From positions 29,826 through 93,825 of IMG/VR virus record IMGVR_UViG_3300010885_007382: a stretch of DNA of 64,000 nt; one strand, given 5' to 3'. The number at the start of each line of letters is the position of its first letter. The first letter of the stretch is position 1. This DNA comes from a virus. Made by a program: the position numbers and the translations under genes. This document shows, in pieces, positions 39,994-47,795 of this stretch. The notes below the pieces were generated by a model. That model saw only the letters and a program-made list of their open reading frames with translations. It was not told the DNA's origin and ran no database searches.

Positions 39994-40703
39994 TGTGTTA
40001 TCACCGATGCTGTTAAATTCATTGTTGGATAAAAATCTATGTAATCTTGTATTACTATGTATTGTCCATCATCTTGAACCAATGCGTCTGATACCGACTC
40101 TATCGCAGGATAAGCATAGTCTCCTGTCATTACTCTTGTATCAAAATAGTTAGCAAAAGTAAATGAGTAACCCGATGTCTGACCAACTACTGTGGTACCT
40201 GGACCAATTGGTGCGCCTTGTAAATTACCTAGCTGTGCTACTGCGGCTCCACCACCAATACCAGTAAAGTTTTGAACCGTGCCCATGACAGTGCCAGCAA
40301 CAGAAACTAGTTCACCAATATTTAATGCACCAAAGTTACCGAGTCCGAGTTGCTGCATCATACCAAGACCAGCAGCGGCACTCCCAGAACCTATGCGAAC
40401 TGTATTCTCACCTTGAACCGGTATCGGCAAACCTGTTACGTGAGGTATTAAACCCAGAATATCAGGTGAAGCCATATCTTTGATAGCAGCAATCGCTGGT
40501 ATCTGCATCGGTCCTAAATTAACATTACTACCCGATAATGCTTGTAATGCTCCTAAAAGATTATGACTATCTAATCCACCTTGTGTAGCTGGCATCAGCA
40601 TTTGAGCGCCGATGAAGATGTTGTTTATTGGAATAGGTAGAGGCAATGTAGATGCCCCACACATTCTCAACATGCTTACAAGATGAATTGGAAATCCACT
40701 CAT
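39990..40703 (-). CDS. Possible virion-associated protein, Gly/Ala-rich
   Basis: 237 aa, hydrophobic and nearly uncharged, with many Gly/Ala/Pro runs (GSGSAAAGLGMM, GIGGGAAVAQL) and PIPIN. It has a compact acidic C-terminus. Such Gly-rich proteins occur as adhesins or baseplate-associated factors in T4-like phages. No family confirmed. Coupled to the fibre-like gene downstream and overlapping dUTPase by 4 nt upstream. Confidence 0.55.
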   Translation of the reverse strand: MSGFPIHLVSMLRMCGASTLPLPIPINNIFIGAQMLMPATQGGLDSHNLLGALQALSGSNVNLGPMQIPAIAAIKDMASPDILGLIPHVTGLPIPVQGENTVRIGSGSAAAGLGMMQQLGLGNFGALNIGELVSVAGTVMGTVQNFTGIGGGAAVAQLGNLQGAPIGPGTTVVGQTSGYSFTFANYFDTRVMTGDYAYPAIESVSDALVQDDGQYIVIQDYIDFYPTMNLTASVITQ

Positions 40704-41317
40704 TTCTTCTTAGTTGATCCTTTTGGTCTACCTCGACCACGTTTAACAGGAGTCGAAGTCTCTGCTTTGACTTCCTTTGCTTCTGGAATATTTATGACGA
40801 CCATATTCTCTTTTGTAGTGATACCTGTAGAACCAAATCCACCTTGGCGCTTTGTCTTGTGTAGCGGTCTCGCTGGTGTTTCTTCTACTGTATATTCTAC
40901 ATTCTTAACCAACTCGGCTTGTGCTACACGATCACCATGATTGATTGTAACAGCATTACCGGAGATGTTGTGAAGCATAACAAACACTTCTTCAACATAA
41001 TCGGAATCAATAACACCTTCAGCATTAGCAAGAACGAGACCTTGCTTTAAAGATGTACCAGAACGAGCGTGGATGCGAACTGAGTAGCCTTCTGGGATAT
41101 CCATGATACAACCAGTAGGCACTAGAACTCGCTCACCAGGAGCAATGCTAATAGCAGCATTCATAGGTCTAGCAAATGGCTTATTCATATGTGAATAGCC
41201 ATTATAGTCTCGCTTGCCTGATCCTTGAAATGCTAGATCAAAACAAGCCGACTGTTCGGTTTGATGTTTAGGAATTGTAATGTTGGGATGTGTTTTCCAA
41301 ATTTTCAATGTAGTCAT
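40700..41317 (-). CDS. dut: dUTPase with C-terminal AT-hook-like tail
   Basis: 205 aa. Trimeric dUTPase motifs: ACFDLAF, ARSGTSLKQGL, GVIDSDYVEE, GDRVAQ and the C-terminal GGFGSTG. Hydrolyses dUTP to dUMP, keeping uracil out of DNA and feeding thymidylate synthesis. After the catalytic end there is a ~35-residue extension finishing RGRGRPKG followed by Lys residues, an AT-hook-type minor-groove binder. That tail is unusual for dUTPases. Confidence 0.93.
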   Translation of the reverse strand: MTTLKIWKTHPNITIPKHQTEQSACFDLAFQGSGKRDYNGYSHMNKPFARPMNAAISIAPGERVLVPTGCIMDIPEGYSVRIHARSGTSLKQGLVLANAEGVIDSDYVEEVFVMLHNISGNAVTINHGDRVAQAELVKNVEYTVEETPARPLHKTKRQGGFGSTGITTKENMVVINIPEAKEVKAETSTPVKRGRGRPKGSTKKK

Positions 41318-41331
41318 AACAAACTCACTTT

Positions 41332-41745
41332 CTATTCTGTATCTGAAAACCTTTTCTTACCTAGTGAATACTTAGCAACCAAGTTCCACTCACTCTTCTC
41401 ACCGTAAGAGATAATCTTGATACGGTTAAGAGGTGTTAATGGTTCTTCTGATTTGCTCTTATCAACTAGTGAAACCAATCCCCATTCAGCTAGAAGATTG
41501 GCGATGGTATTTCTTCTACCACGATCTTCTTCTGAAAAGTCTGTTGGCTTGCCATCAAGCATGAACATTTCTTTGAAATGAACAAGATAGTAGTGGCCTT
41601 GCTTGTGTAGAATATGACATGACTGATAGAGTGTCTTGTCTTTCTTTGACGCAACTCCAATACGTGTTAGCGTCTCTTTCACTTTAAGAAAGGCCTGAGG
41701 ATCAGGAAGTTTAACTTCCACGAACTCTTCTAGGTTTACTGTCAT
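41332..41745 (-). CDS. regA: RegA translational repressor
   Basis: 137 aa from the ATG at 41745 (AAAGGTGG upstream). Long blocks match T4 RegA: FLKVKETLTRIG, LYQSCHIL, YYLVHFKEMF and LDGK, up to NLVAKYSLG. RegA binds start regions of early mRNAs, including clamp and helicase messages, to stop their translation. Position between gp62 and the dUTPase keeps T4 order 45-44-62-regA. Confidence 0.96.
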   Translation of the reverse strand: MTVNLEEFVEVKLPDPQAFLKVKETLTRIGVASKKDKTLYQSCHILHKQGHYYLVHFKEMFMLDGKPTDFSEEDRGRRNTIANLLAEWGLVSLVDKSKSEEPLTPLNRIKIISYGEKSEWNLVAKYSLGKKRFSDTE

Positions 41746-42118
41746 CTTTGCCACCTTTGTCTATTGCTTTTCTTATTTCTTCTTTTTGGGCATTACTCAG
41801 TAAAACCAATACCTCTTTAGCCTTCTCATATGAATAGTTATAGTATTCTTTTACGGCTTCTAGGTCATCAATGGTTTCACGCTTTTCCCATTTACGAAAA
41901 GGGCGTTTATAGCCTCTGATGGTATTTAGTAAATACTGATATTGAAGGGTGGCTGATAAACCTGGATACTTGTTCATCTCATTAGATTGAAAAACACAAT
42001 CGTAGTGAAACGAGAGAGCCCGATTCACTACGAAAGCATGGTAGTCTTTTTCGTTATCTAGAACATAGTTCTTATTATGTAGAATCGATGGAATGATTTC
42101 TTTGAAGAGATCGGTCAA
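41711..42118 (-). CDS. 62: Clamp-loader small subunit (gp62-like)
   Basis: 135 aa if the TTG at 42118 (GGTGG 5 nt upstream, stop overlap) is used; an ATG at 42130 is the alternative. Family features: 'FVVNRALSFHYDCVF', NEMN, YQYLLNTIRGYKRPFRKW and the KAKEVLVLLS helix, the phage clamp-loader subunit A type. With gp44 it loads gp45. Shorter than T4 gp62 (187 aa). Confidence 0.85.
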   Translation of the reverse strand: MTDLFKEIIPSILHNKNYVLDNEKDYHAFVVNRALSFHYDCVFQSNEMNKYPGLSATLQYQYLLNTIRGYKRPFRKWEKRETIDDLEAVKEYYNYSYEKAKEVLVLLSNAQKEEIRKAIDKGGKDDSKPRRVRGS

Positions 42119-42606
42119 TACTGCCACCATGAAGGTTGAGAAGGAATCTTTTTAACATTAGGCATCTCAAACTTTTTGAAATAGAGATCAAGGTTTTCAG
42201 ATATCGGCACAGATTTCAATATCTGACTTCTGATAAACTCATGTGGTGTATTCCAAAATAACCAAAGAACGTAATCAGGATCTGCATCCCAAACATCTTT
42301 ATAGTTAAAGTGTCTATACTTACCACCTGTAAGTTTTACATAACCATTAATTTTTTCTCCATTCAGTTCTTTCTCTTGATTTTCAGTTATAGATTTACGA
42401 ATTGAGTTTTCAAACTCTTCATTTGTATCAAAAGGACTATTTTCATATGCTACATTAACATAAGACTTCTTATATTTGCCTACATTGTCTTGCTGACGTT
42501 CATAGATATGTTTAAGTTTTTTTGATATTCTAACATCAGAGGATGGTCTCGATCCCCATTCTATACCATTTGGTTGATTTACTTTATTCCATTCTAGTTT
42601 AGCCAT
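42115..42606 (-). CDS. Hypothetical protein between gp44 and gp62
   Basis: 163 aa from the ATG at 42606 (TGATG overlap, GAGG upstream). Basic and aromatic; contains DYVLWLFWNTP followed by FIRSQIL, like small phage proteins with a conserved 'Y-x-x-WL' block. It interrupts the T4 order 44-62. Function unknown; a replication role is suggested by place only. Confidence 0.7.
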   Translation of the reverse strand: MAKLEWNKVNQPNGIEWGSRPSSDVRISKKLKHIYERQQDNVGKYKKSYVNVAYENSPFDTNEEFENSIRKSITENQEKELNGEKINGYVKLTGGKYRHFNYKDVWDADPDYVLWLFWNTPHEFIRSQILKSVPISENLDLYFKKFEMPNVKKIPSQPSWWQY

Positions 42607-43541
42607 CACTTCACCTCACATTCAACCATCAATTCAGTTAGACATGCGACCAAGTTCAACTCTTGATCGGCGACGAAGGCTGATTGATACTGATACTTGG
42701 CAAGAGTAACCACAGCCATTGGAACACTCTCGGCTTTTAGATACACACAAAGGTTATCATAGATCGATCTAAAGATACGGCTCTGGTCAATGTCAGAGTT
42801 ATTAACAACCCATTTACGCATGGTTGAAAAGTCTTTATCCTTGAGAGCCTTGATTAGATCATCAAGTTTTCTTACTGATTCAACTTGACTAAGAACACCA
42901 GCATCAATGTTTCCAGAAGTAGAATACCTTTGCAACTCGTTAAGAGTCCTACGATAGTCTGGGAAGTAGCGTTGGACAATCTTTCCCAATACATCTTTGT
43001 CATATGTAATACTTTCTTCAGTAAGAATGTTGGCAAGGCGCTTAAACATCTGTGCTGCCATCTTTGCCTTTTCATCACCTTTCAAAGCAAAGTCAATGAC
43101 GGAACAACGAGAATGTAGAGCATCAATCAAGCGGGCTTTAAAGTTACAAGTGAAGATGAAAGAACAATTCTCACTAAACTCTTCAATCGCACCACGCAAG
43201 CCTGCCTGTGCTTCTGGTGTAAGATAATCAGCCTCATCAAGAATGATAACCTTACGGCCGCCAGTCAATGAAACTGTAGAAGCATAGCCTTTGATCTTTG
43301 TGCGAAGAGTATCAATACCTCTTTCATCAGAACTATTGATGAATAGAAAGTTACAACCGATCTCTTCACACATTGCTTTGGCGACTGTGGTTTTGCCACA
43401 GCCAGCCGTACCTGTTAGCATCAGATTAGGGATATCACCCTTTGTCACATACTCCTGAAACACTTTCTTCAAGCGATCAGGCAAAATACAATCCTCAATT
43501 TTGTGAGGACGGTATCGTTCCACGAAAAGATATTCACTCAT
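42606..43541 (-). CDS. 44: Clamp-loader ATPase (gp44)
   Basis: 311 aa, T4 gp44 is 319. Walker A GTAGCGKTT at 44-52, Walker B VIILDEAD, SRC motif in LHSRCS, and FTCNFKARL. AAA+ subunit that opens gp45 and places it on primer ends. Overlaps the DsbA-like gene by 1 nt. Confidence 0.97.
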   Translation of the reverse strand: MSEYLFVERYRPHKIEDCILPDRLKKVFQEYVTKGDIPNLMLTGTAGCGKTTVAKAMCEEIGCNFLFINSSDERGIDTLRTKIKGYASTVSLTGGRKVIILDEADYLTPEAQAGLRGAIEEFSENCSFIFTCNFKARLIDALHSRCSVIDFALKGDEKAKMAAQMFKRLANILTEESITYDKDVLGKIVQRYFPDYRRTLNELQRYSTSGNIDAGVLSQVESVRKLDDLIKALKDKDFSTMRKWVVNNSDIDQSRIFRSIYDNLCVYLKAESVPMAVVTLAKYQYQSAFVADQELNLVACLTELMVECEVK

Positions 43542-43837
43542 TAAGAAGCCGTCTTTCTCATAACCTCATCATAGAAAGATTCAAAGGTGTTGTTCTCTTC
43601 AATCTCTTCGTTAAAGTTAGCCTTGAAATAGGCTTTGGCCATACGACGAATGAGACGCTTATCAACACCTAGTTTACCATTTGTTTCTGTAAGGATTTCT
43701 TTCTGTAGTTCTCTCTCGGCTCCAGCCCGTGTCATACTATCATTCAATTCAATGATAGCCTTACGTAGGACTTTCTTATCTTCGGCTGAAAGAGCCTCGA
43801 TGTTCATCGTTGGAGAATTATGTCCGATCATACTCAT
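43541..43837 (-). CDS. dsbA: DsbA-like double-stranded DNA-binding protein
   Basis: 98 aa from the ATG at 43837, chosen for its GAGGTGA site and the TAATG overlap. The stretch ILTETNGKLGVDKRLIRRM and the following KANF...FESFYDEV parallel T4 DsbA (KDELGVDGKMFNRL and ELYDTV). DsbA binds dsDNA and favours late promoters. Small and charged. Confidence 0.78.
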   Translation of the reverse strand: MSMIGHNSPTMNIEALSAEDKKVLRKAIIELNDSMTRAGAERELQKEILTETNGKLGVDKRLIRRMAKAYFKANFNEEIEENNTFESFYDEVMRKTAS

Positions 43838-44022
43838 TAGTTCACCTCGATTACTGCGCCAGGATTGATACAAACAACATGAGAAGCTGGAATGCCACCA
43901 GCATCTCTACATCTATCTCTCCAAGCAGCCTCTTGAAATCCAACATACACATCACCAAGCAAAAAGATTAGCAATGCTCCCATCAACATAAGATATGCTA
44001 GATCGAATGTCCTTCCCATCAT
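43837..44022 (-). CDS. Small membrane protein
   Basis: 61 aa. N-terminal transmembrane helix (about residues 7-26) then a soluble tail with two Cys (RCRDAGG, VVCINPG). Between gp45 and DsbA with overlaps on both sides. Function unknown. Confidence 0.65.
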   Translation of the reverse strand: MMGRTFDLAYLMLMGALLIFLLGDVYVGFQEAAWRDRCRDAGGIPASHVVCINPGAVIEVN

Positions 44023-44672
44023 TTTGTCTCCAAAGCAATAAAGTATTTCAGTGTATTGGAAGCATTCTCAAACTTGGCAAATGCGCCCTTCTGAATTTCA
44101 ACGTTGTAATCATTAGGAAGCAGCTTGAGATTATCTGTCTTGAATGAAGCGGTAAAGTCTTGACCAGCATATTCACCGATCTTGATTGTACCACTGTTAG
44201 ATGTATCGTTTGCCCGCTCATGGATCTTCAAAAGCAATTCTCCGTTCTTACCAACAACAGAAAGATTAGGAAGACCATTCATTGTAGCAACTTTGATTAG
44301 CTTCTGTAATGTTTCATTTGGTAATGAGAACTTAACATCTACACTCTTTAGAACAAGTTCTTTATCTGGTGGTGTAATGATTAGGTTGGCAGAACAAGCA
44401 CGATAGTCAAAAGATAGTTCACCATCATCTAATGTAACAGCCTCTTTGTTGAATGTTAGTTCTGGATTACGCAGAGTGGTAAGATTGCCAAGAAACTGGT
44501 TCAGGTCATAGATACCAAACTCTGATGGAATATCATCTTCTACGGTTGCTTCAACGAGGATAGATTTTTCTGGGGAAATAGTCTTCTGTGTTTTGCCAGC
44601 ACCGAGAACAACACCACTATTGATAGAGGCAAAGTTCTTTAGCACCGCTACGGTATTATCACTTAGTTTCAT
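44019..44672 (-). CDS. 45: Sliding clamp (gp45)
   Basis: 217 aa from the ATG at 44672 (GGAG 5 nt before). The start MKLSDNTVAVLKNFASINSG matches T4 gp45. The trimer tethers the polymerase and, with gp33 and gp55, activates late transcription. A promoter lies 34 nt upstream. Confidence 0.96.
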   Translation of the reverse strand: MKLSDNTVAVLKNFASINSGVVLGAGKTQKTISPEKSILVEATVEDDIPSEFGIYDLNQFLGNLTTLRNPELTFNKEAVTLDDGELSFDYRACSANLIITPPDKELVLKSVDVKFSLPNETLQKLIKVATMNGLPNLSVVGKNGELLLKIHERANDTSNSGTIKIGEYAGQDFTASFKTDNLKLLPNDYNVEIQKGAFAKFENASNTLKYFIALETK

Positions 44673-44686
44673 TATATACTCCTGTG

Positions 44687-45283
44687 TCAAACTGGATGAT
44701 GCATTATTGTAATGCGTTTCTCTTCTAATGTCAATGTTGATTTGATATTATTTTTCAGGTCTTCTAATGTTCCTTCATTTACTATCATGTAATCAGGAAC
44801 GGTATCATTCCAAGCTGTTTCAGATATGTGTAACTTGGAAAGTTCATCAGGTGATGGATCGAGTCCTCTTTTGACACGAACAATGGCACCGCCGACACTC
44901 CGAACAAAAGCGATTTCATTAGGAAACCGAACGTCAGTGATAACCACATCTTCATATCCCTGAATGCGTTTTTCTAAAGCCGCAATCCAGATGTTATCTG
45001 CGATACCGTGCCGACATGCTTCTGTGCCAAACTTTTGTAAAATTAATCTCGGTGTGACTTCGTAACCAAACTTGTGTGACCACCAAGGATCGACACGCTC
45101 ACGAAAAGCTCTTGAGGCGTTACTATCACCTTCAAGTAAGCCACGAGGCCATACAAAGATTTGTGCAACAGCATCTTTCAATGCATCAGCGAAAGCAAAC
45201 TGGTGATACCCATGTTCTCTAACTAGGATATCACCAACACTGCCCTTGCCGGAACCGATGAAACCGACAAGTCCAATTATCAT
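44687..45283 (-). CDS. 1: Deoxynucleoside monophosphate kinase (T4 gp1-like)
   Basis: 198 aa. P-loop GFIGSGKGSV at 7-16, FADALKDAV, and ITDVRFPNE, the dNMP kinase block. Phosphorylates dNMPs, in T4 including the modified hydroxymethyl-dCMP. Gene starts 4 nt inside the preceding one; gp45's promoter lies in its 3' end. Confidence 0.92.
   Translation of the reverse strand: MIIGLVGFIGSGKGSVGDILVREHGYHQFAFADALKDAVAQIFVWPRGLLEGDSNASRAFRERVDPWWSHKFGYEVTPRLILQKFGTEACRHGIADNIWIAALEKRIQGYEDVVITDVRFPNEIAFVRSVGGAIVRVKRGLDPSPDELSKLHISETAWNDTVPDYMIVNEGTLEDLKNNIKSTLTLEEKRITIMHHPV
44706..44734 (-). promoter_or_regulatory. Sigma70-type promoter for the clamp operon
   Basis: Minus strand TTGACA (44729-44734), 17-bp spacer, TACAAT (44706-44711), inside the 3' end of the dNMP kinase gene. 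Confidence 0.75.
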
Positions 45284-46110
45284 CGTAGGTTACCGCTCAA
45301 TGCTGCTACGGCTGGAAGGTCACCCTGGAAGCCATATGTACCAACGTGAGTTGTCTTCATCCATGGGCATAGCCAAATCTTGATACCGATCTTGCGTGAC
45401 CACTGACAGAACATATAGTCTTCTGAAAGGTAACGATGGGACTCTGGATCAATTACAGTATCAAAGAAAGCATGAATGTATCTTGAACCATCAAAGTTAG
45501 CCTGACCAATATGATCTGGTTTATAGTTCAATTCAGGATATGCTTCCTTGAACTTGTCAAACACTTCACGCTTGACCATCATGTAACCTGTACCAATCTC
45601 CATAACCTCGACTGGCTCTGTTACACGGAAAGATGTTGTACCAGGAACTGGATTGAACACAAAGTCACCTGTGATCTGGTCTAGTTCATTAGCATTGAAG
45701 CCATCACGCAACTTAATCTTGTCACCATCAACCGTGCTATTCTTCTGAATGGCATTGACGATGTTTGACCAGTTGATTGATTTCTTAGGATAAGGTCCAC
45801 CGATGATATCACGATCAAGTGCCAAGAGTGCTAGAACATCCTGTGGATTGAAATTGATATCAGCATCGATGAATAGTAGATGTGAACAACCTGAGCGAAG
45901 GAACTCATCAACAAGATAATTTCTTGCTCTGGTGATTAAGGACTCGTTAAAGATAAATGAGAAGCGGCACTCGATACCATACTGAATGCAGATAGCTTGA
46001 AGATCAAGACAGGCTTTAGCATAAAGACCAAGGCACTGTCCACCATAACAAGGTGTGGCGACAAACAGCTTTTTCTTTCTCAAGTCATCGGTTGAAATTT
46101 TGATTTCCAT
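45280..46110 (-). CDS. GT-A glycosyltransferase-like protein
   Basis: 276 aa from the ATG at 46110 (GGAGA upstream). LFVATPCYGG start, LLFIDADINF (DxD) at about 85-94 and a long GTGYMMVKREVF block; the order is that of a phage family annotated as glycosyltransferase. Its place next to nucleotide and replication genes, away from the sugar operon, suggests a different target, perhaps modified DNA. This is inference. Confidence 0.75.
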   Translation of the reverse strand: MEIKISTDDLRKKKLFVATPCYGGQCLGLYAKACLDLQAICIQYGIECRFSFIFNESLITRARNYLVDEFLRSGCSHLLFIDADINFNPQDVLALLALDRDIIGGPYPKKSINWSNIVNAIQKNSTVDGDKIKLRDGFNANELDQITGDFVFNPVPGTTSFRVTEPVEVMEIGTGYMMVKREVFDKFKEAYPELNYKPDHIGQANFDGSRYIHAFFDTVIDPESHRYLSEDYMFCQWSRKIGIKIWLCPWMKTTHVGTYGFQGDLPAVAALSGNLR

Positions 46111-46125
46111 ATTATTCTCCATACG

Positions 46126-46160
46126 ACAAAAGCGCAGCACCCATTACAGGTGCCACGCTC
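46126..46160 (-). terminator. Terminator with bulged stem
   Basis: Minus strand AGCG-TGG-CACC / GGTG-CTG-CGCT with a short loop, followed by TTTTGTC. Lies between the winged-helix gene and the glycosyltransferase-like gene. Confidence 0.65.
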
Positions 46161-46182
46161 TTATATAGTGTGCTATATTTTA

Positions 46183-46398
46183 TTAGCCAGCAAAGCGGTA
46201 GAAAGCGGTGCGCTTACCATCAACATTGCGATAGTTGGTATAGATTGTGTAAGTCTCACGTAGGTCATAGATACGCTTACCAACGTTCTCATAAGGAACC
46301 TTAGCAAGGTTGGCAAGACGAGTAGCGGTAATACCCGCACCCTTTGTGTGCTTACGGAGGACTGTTTCAATCTTTTCCATTTGCGTCTTAGTAGCCAT
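46183..46398 (-). CDS. Small winged-helix DNA-binding protein
   Basis: 71 aa from the ATG at 46398. A helix-turn-helix (ITATRLANLAKVPYENVGKRIYDLR) and a strand-rich wing (YTIYTNYRN). Regulator or DNA architectural protein. It has its own promoter and terminator, so a single-gene unit. Confidence 0.72.
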   Translation of the reverse strand: MATKTQMEKIETVLRKHTKGAGITATRLANLAKVPYENVGKRIYDLRETYTIYTNYRNVDGKRTAFYRFAG

Positions 46399-46479
46399 TA
46401 TATATTTACTCCATTTTAAGTTATCGGTGTTGGTGGTCGTGAAAGGAAAGGACCTGTGTATAACCACCAACACCATTAT

Positions 46480-46507
46480 ATTATACACAGGTATTCGGGA
46501 ATGTCAA
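46480..46507 (-). promoter_or_regulatory. Consensus sigma70-type promoter
   Basis: Minus strand TTGACA (46502-46507), 16-bp spacer, TATAAT (46480-46485). Just behind the MoxR gene's stop; drives the winged-helix gene with a leader of about 75 nt. Confidence 0.85.
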
Positions 46508-46510
46508 GGG

Positions 46511-47707
46511 TTAAAAGACATAACTGATAGGAGTATCGGTACCCTCAGCAGGAGCACCAACAGCATCAATAGGTTCAACTGTTTCATCAACTTTTTTGTA
46601 AAGTTCGAGGAATGAATTTTTTGTATCAACATCAAAACGATTAAGGCAAAGTTCAATAGCCTTCATCTTGTTTTGGTTGAAGATAGCGAACGCTTCACAG
46701 ATATGAACCAGACGACGGGTAGAGATGATTTCTGACAAAGCACCTTCATAGAAAGACTTGCGGATAACATCTGCCCAAGTAACCAACTTGTCAACAAACT
46801 CTGGGTTGTTGATACCAGAAGCACCAAGAACATTACTAAGGATCTTTGACTCAACTTTTGAGGCAGGATATTCTTGTTCCATTGTAATGCTGAAACGCTC
46901 AAGGAACGCTTCATTCATAACGTTGGTACCGATGAACCGACCATCGTCAGAACCTTTACCCTTGGTGTTAGCAGTAGCAATAACATTGAAACCAGTAGTC
47001 GGATGAACAACCCGATTGGTCTTTTTCAAGTAAACTGCTTTACCTTCAAGCACTGGCTGGAGGCACATAAGTTTATTGGAACCGAGATCAACCTCGTCCA
47101 GTAGTAATACGGCACCACGAGACATAGCAGTAATAACAGGACCGTCCTGCCATACTGTTTCACCATTGACAAGTCGGAAACCACCAATAAGGTCATCTTC
47201 ATCAGTCTCAATTGTAATGTTGACACGGACCATTTCACGCTTTTCGGAAGCGCAAATCTGTTCAATCATCATTGTCTTACCATTACCAGACAGACCAGTA
47301 ATGTAAGTAGGATAAAACTTTTTAGATTTGATGATAGAACGGACATCATTGAAATGACCGAACGGAACATAACCAGAAGCCTTTTCAGGAACGAGAGAAA
47401 CCTCAGCATCGGTAGAAACAACCGAAGGAGCAACCATAGCAACTTTAACAGCAGGCTCGGTTACAATCTTAGCAGCCTTAGCCTTGACTGGCTTAGGTGC
47501 AATAACAACAGGTGCTGCATCAACACCATTTTCAGTAATAGCATAAACGCCACGAGCAATCTGGCGAGTTGGATCTTTACGCAACCACGTAGGAAACGGA
47601 AGATCATATTTATCACAGATAGTTTTAATCTGGGAACGATTGATTTGGCGAACCGCACCAAGCTCAAAGCGAACCTTGTCGAGGAATTCTGAACGGGAAC
47701 TTGACAT
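46511..47707 (-). CDS. MoxR/CobS-like AAA+ ATPase
   Basis: 398 aa from the ATG at 47707. A ~110-residue N-terminal part with a short helix-turn-helix look and an Ala/Pro/Val linker, then AAA+: GLSGNGKT at 138-145, LLLDEVD at 201-207, ATANTKGKG and RRLVHI. Often labelled cobalt chelatase CobS in cyanophages. MoxR ATPases work with VWA proteins as chaperone-like remodellers, and one is encoded directly upstream. Own promoter. Confidence 0.9.
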   Translation of the reverse strand: MSSSRSEFLDKVRFELGAVRQINRSQIKTICDKYDLPFPTWLRKDPTRQIARGVYAITENGVDAAPVVIAPKPVKAKAAKIVTEPAVKVAMVAPSVVSTDAEVSLVPEKASGYVPFGHFNDVRSIIKSKKFYPTYITGLSGNGKTMMIEQICASEKREMVRVNITIETDEDDLIGGFRLVNGETVWQDGPVITAMSRGAVLLLDEVDLGSNKLMCLQPVLEGKAVYLKKTNRVVHPTTGFNVIATANTKGKGSDDGRFIGTNVMNEAFLERFSITMEQEYPASKVESKILSNVLGASGINNPEFVDKLVTWADVIRKSFYEGALSEIISTRRLVHICEAFAIFNQNKMKAIELCLNRFDVDTKNSFLELYKKVDETVEPIDAVGAPAEGTDTPISYVF

Positions 47708-47744
47708 ATCGAACATACCTTTCACGTTTTTCGATTATGGATAT

Positions 47745-47773
47745 ATTATAGTAGGTTATGAGGGAGATGTCAA
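47745..47773 (-). promoter_or_regulatory. Consensus sigma70-type promoter
   Basis: Minus strand TTGACA (47768-47773), 17-bp spacer, TATAAT (47745-47750). Between the VWA and MoxR genes; the leader to the MoxR start is about 30 nt. Confidence 0.87.
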
Positions 47774-47795
47774 CCCCCTCATAAGTTATTGTTTT

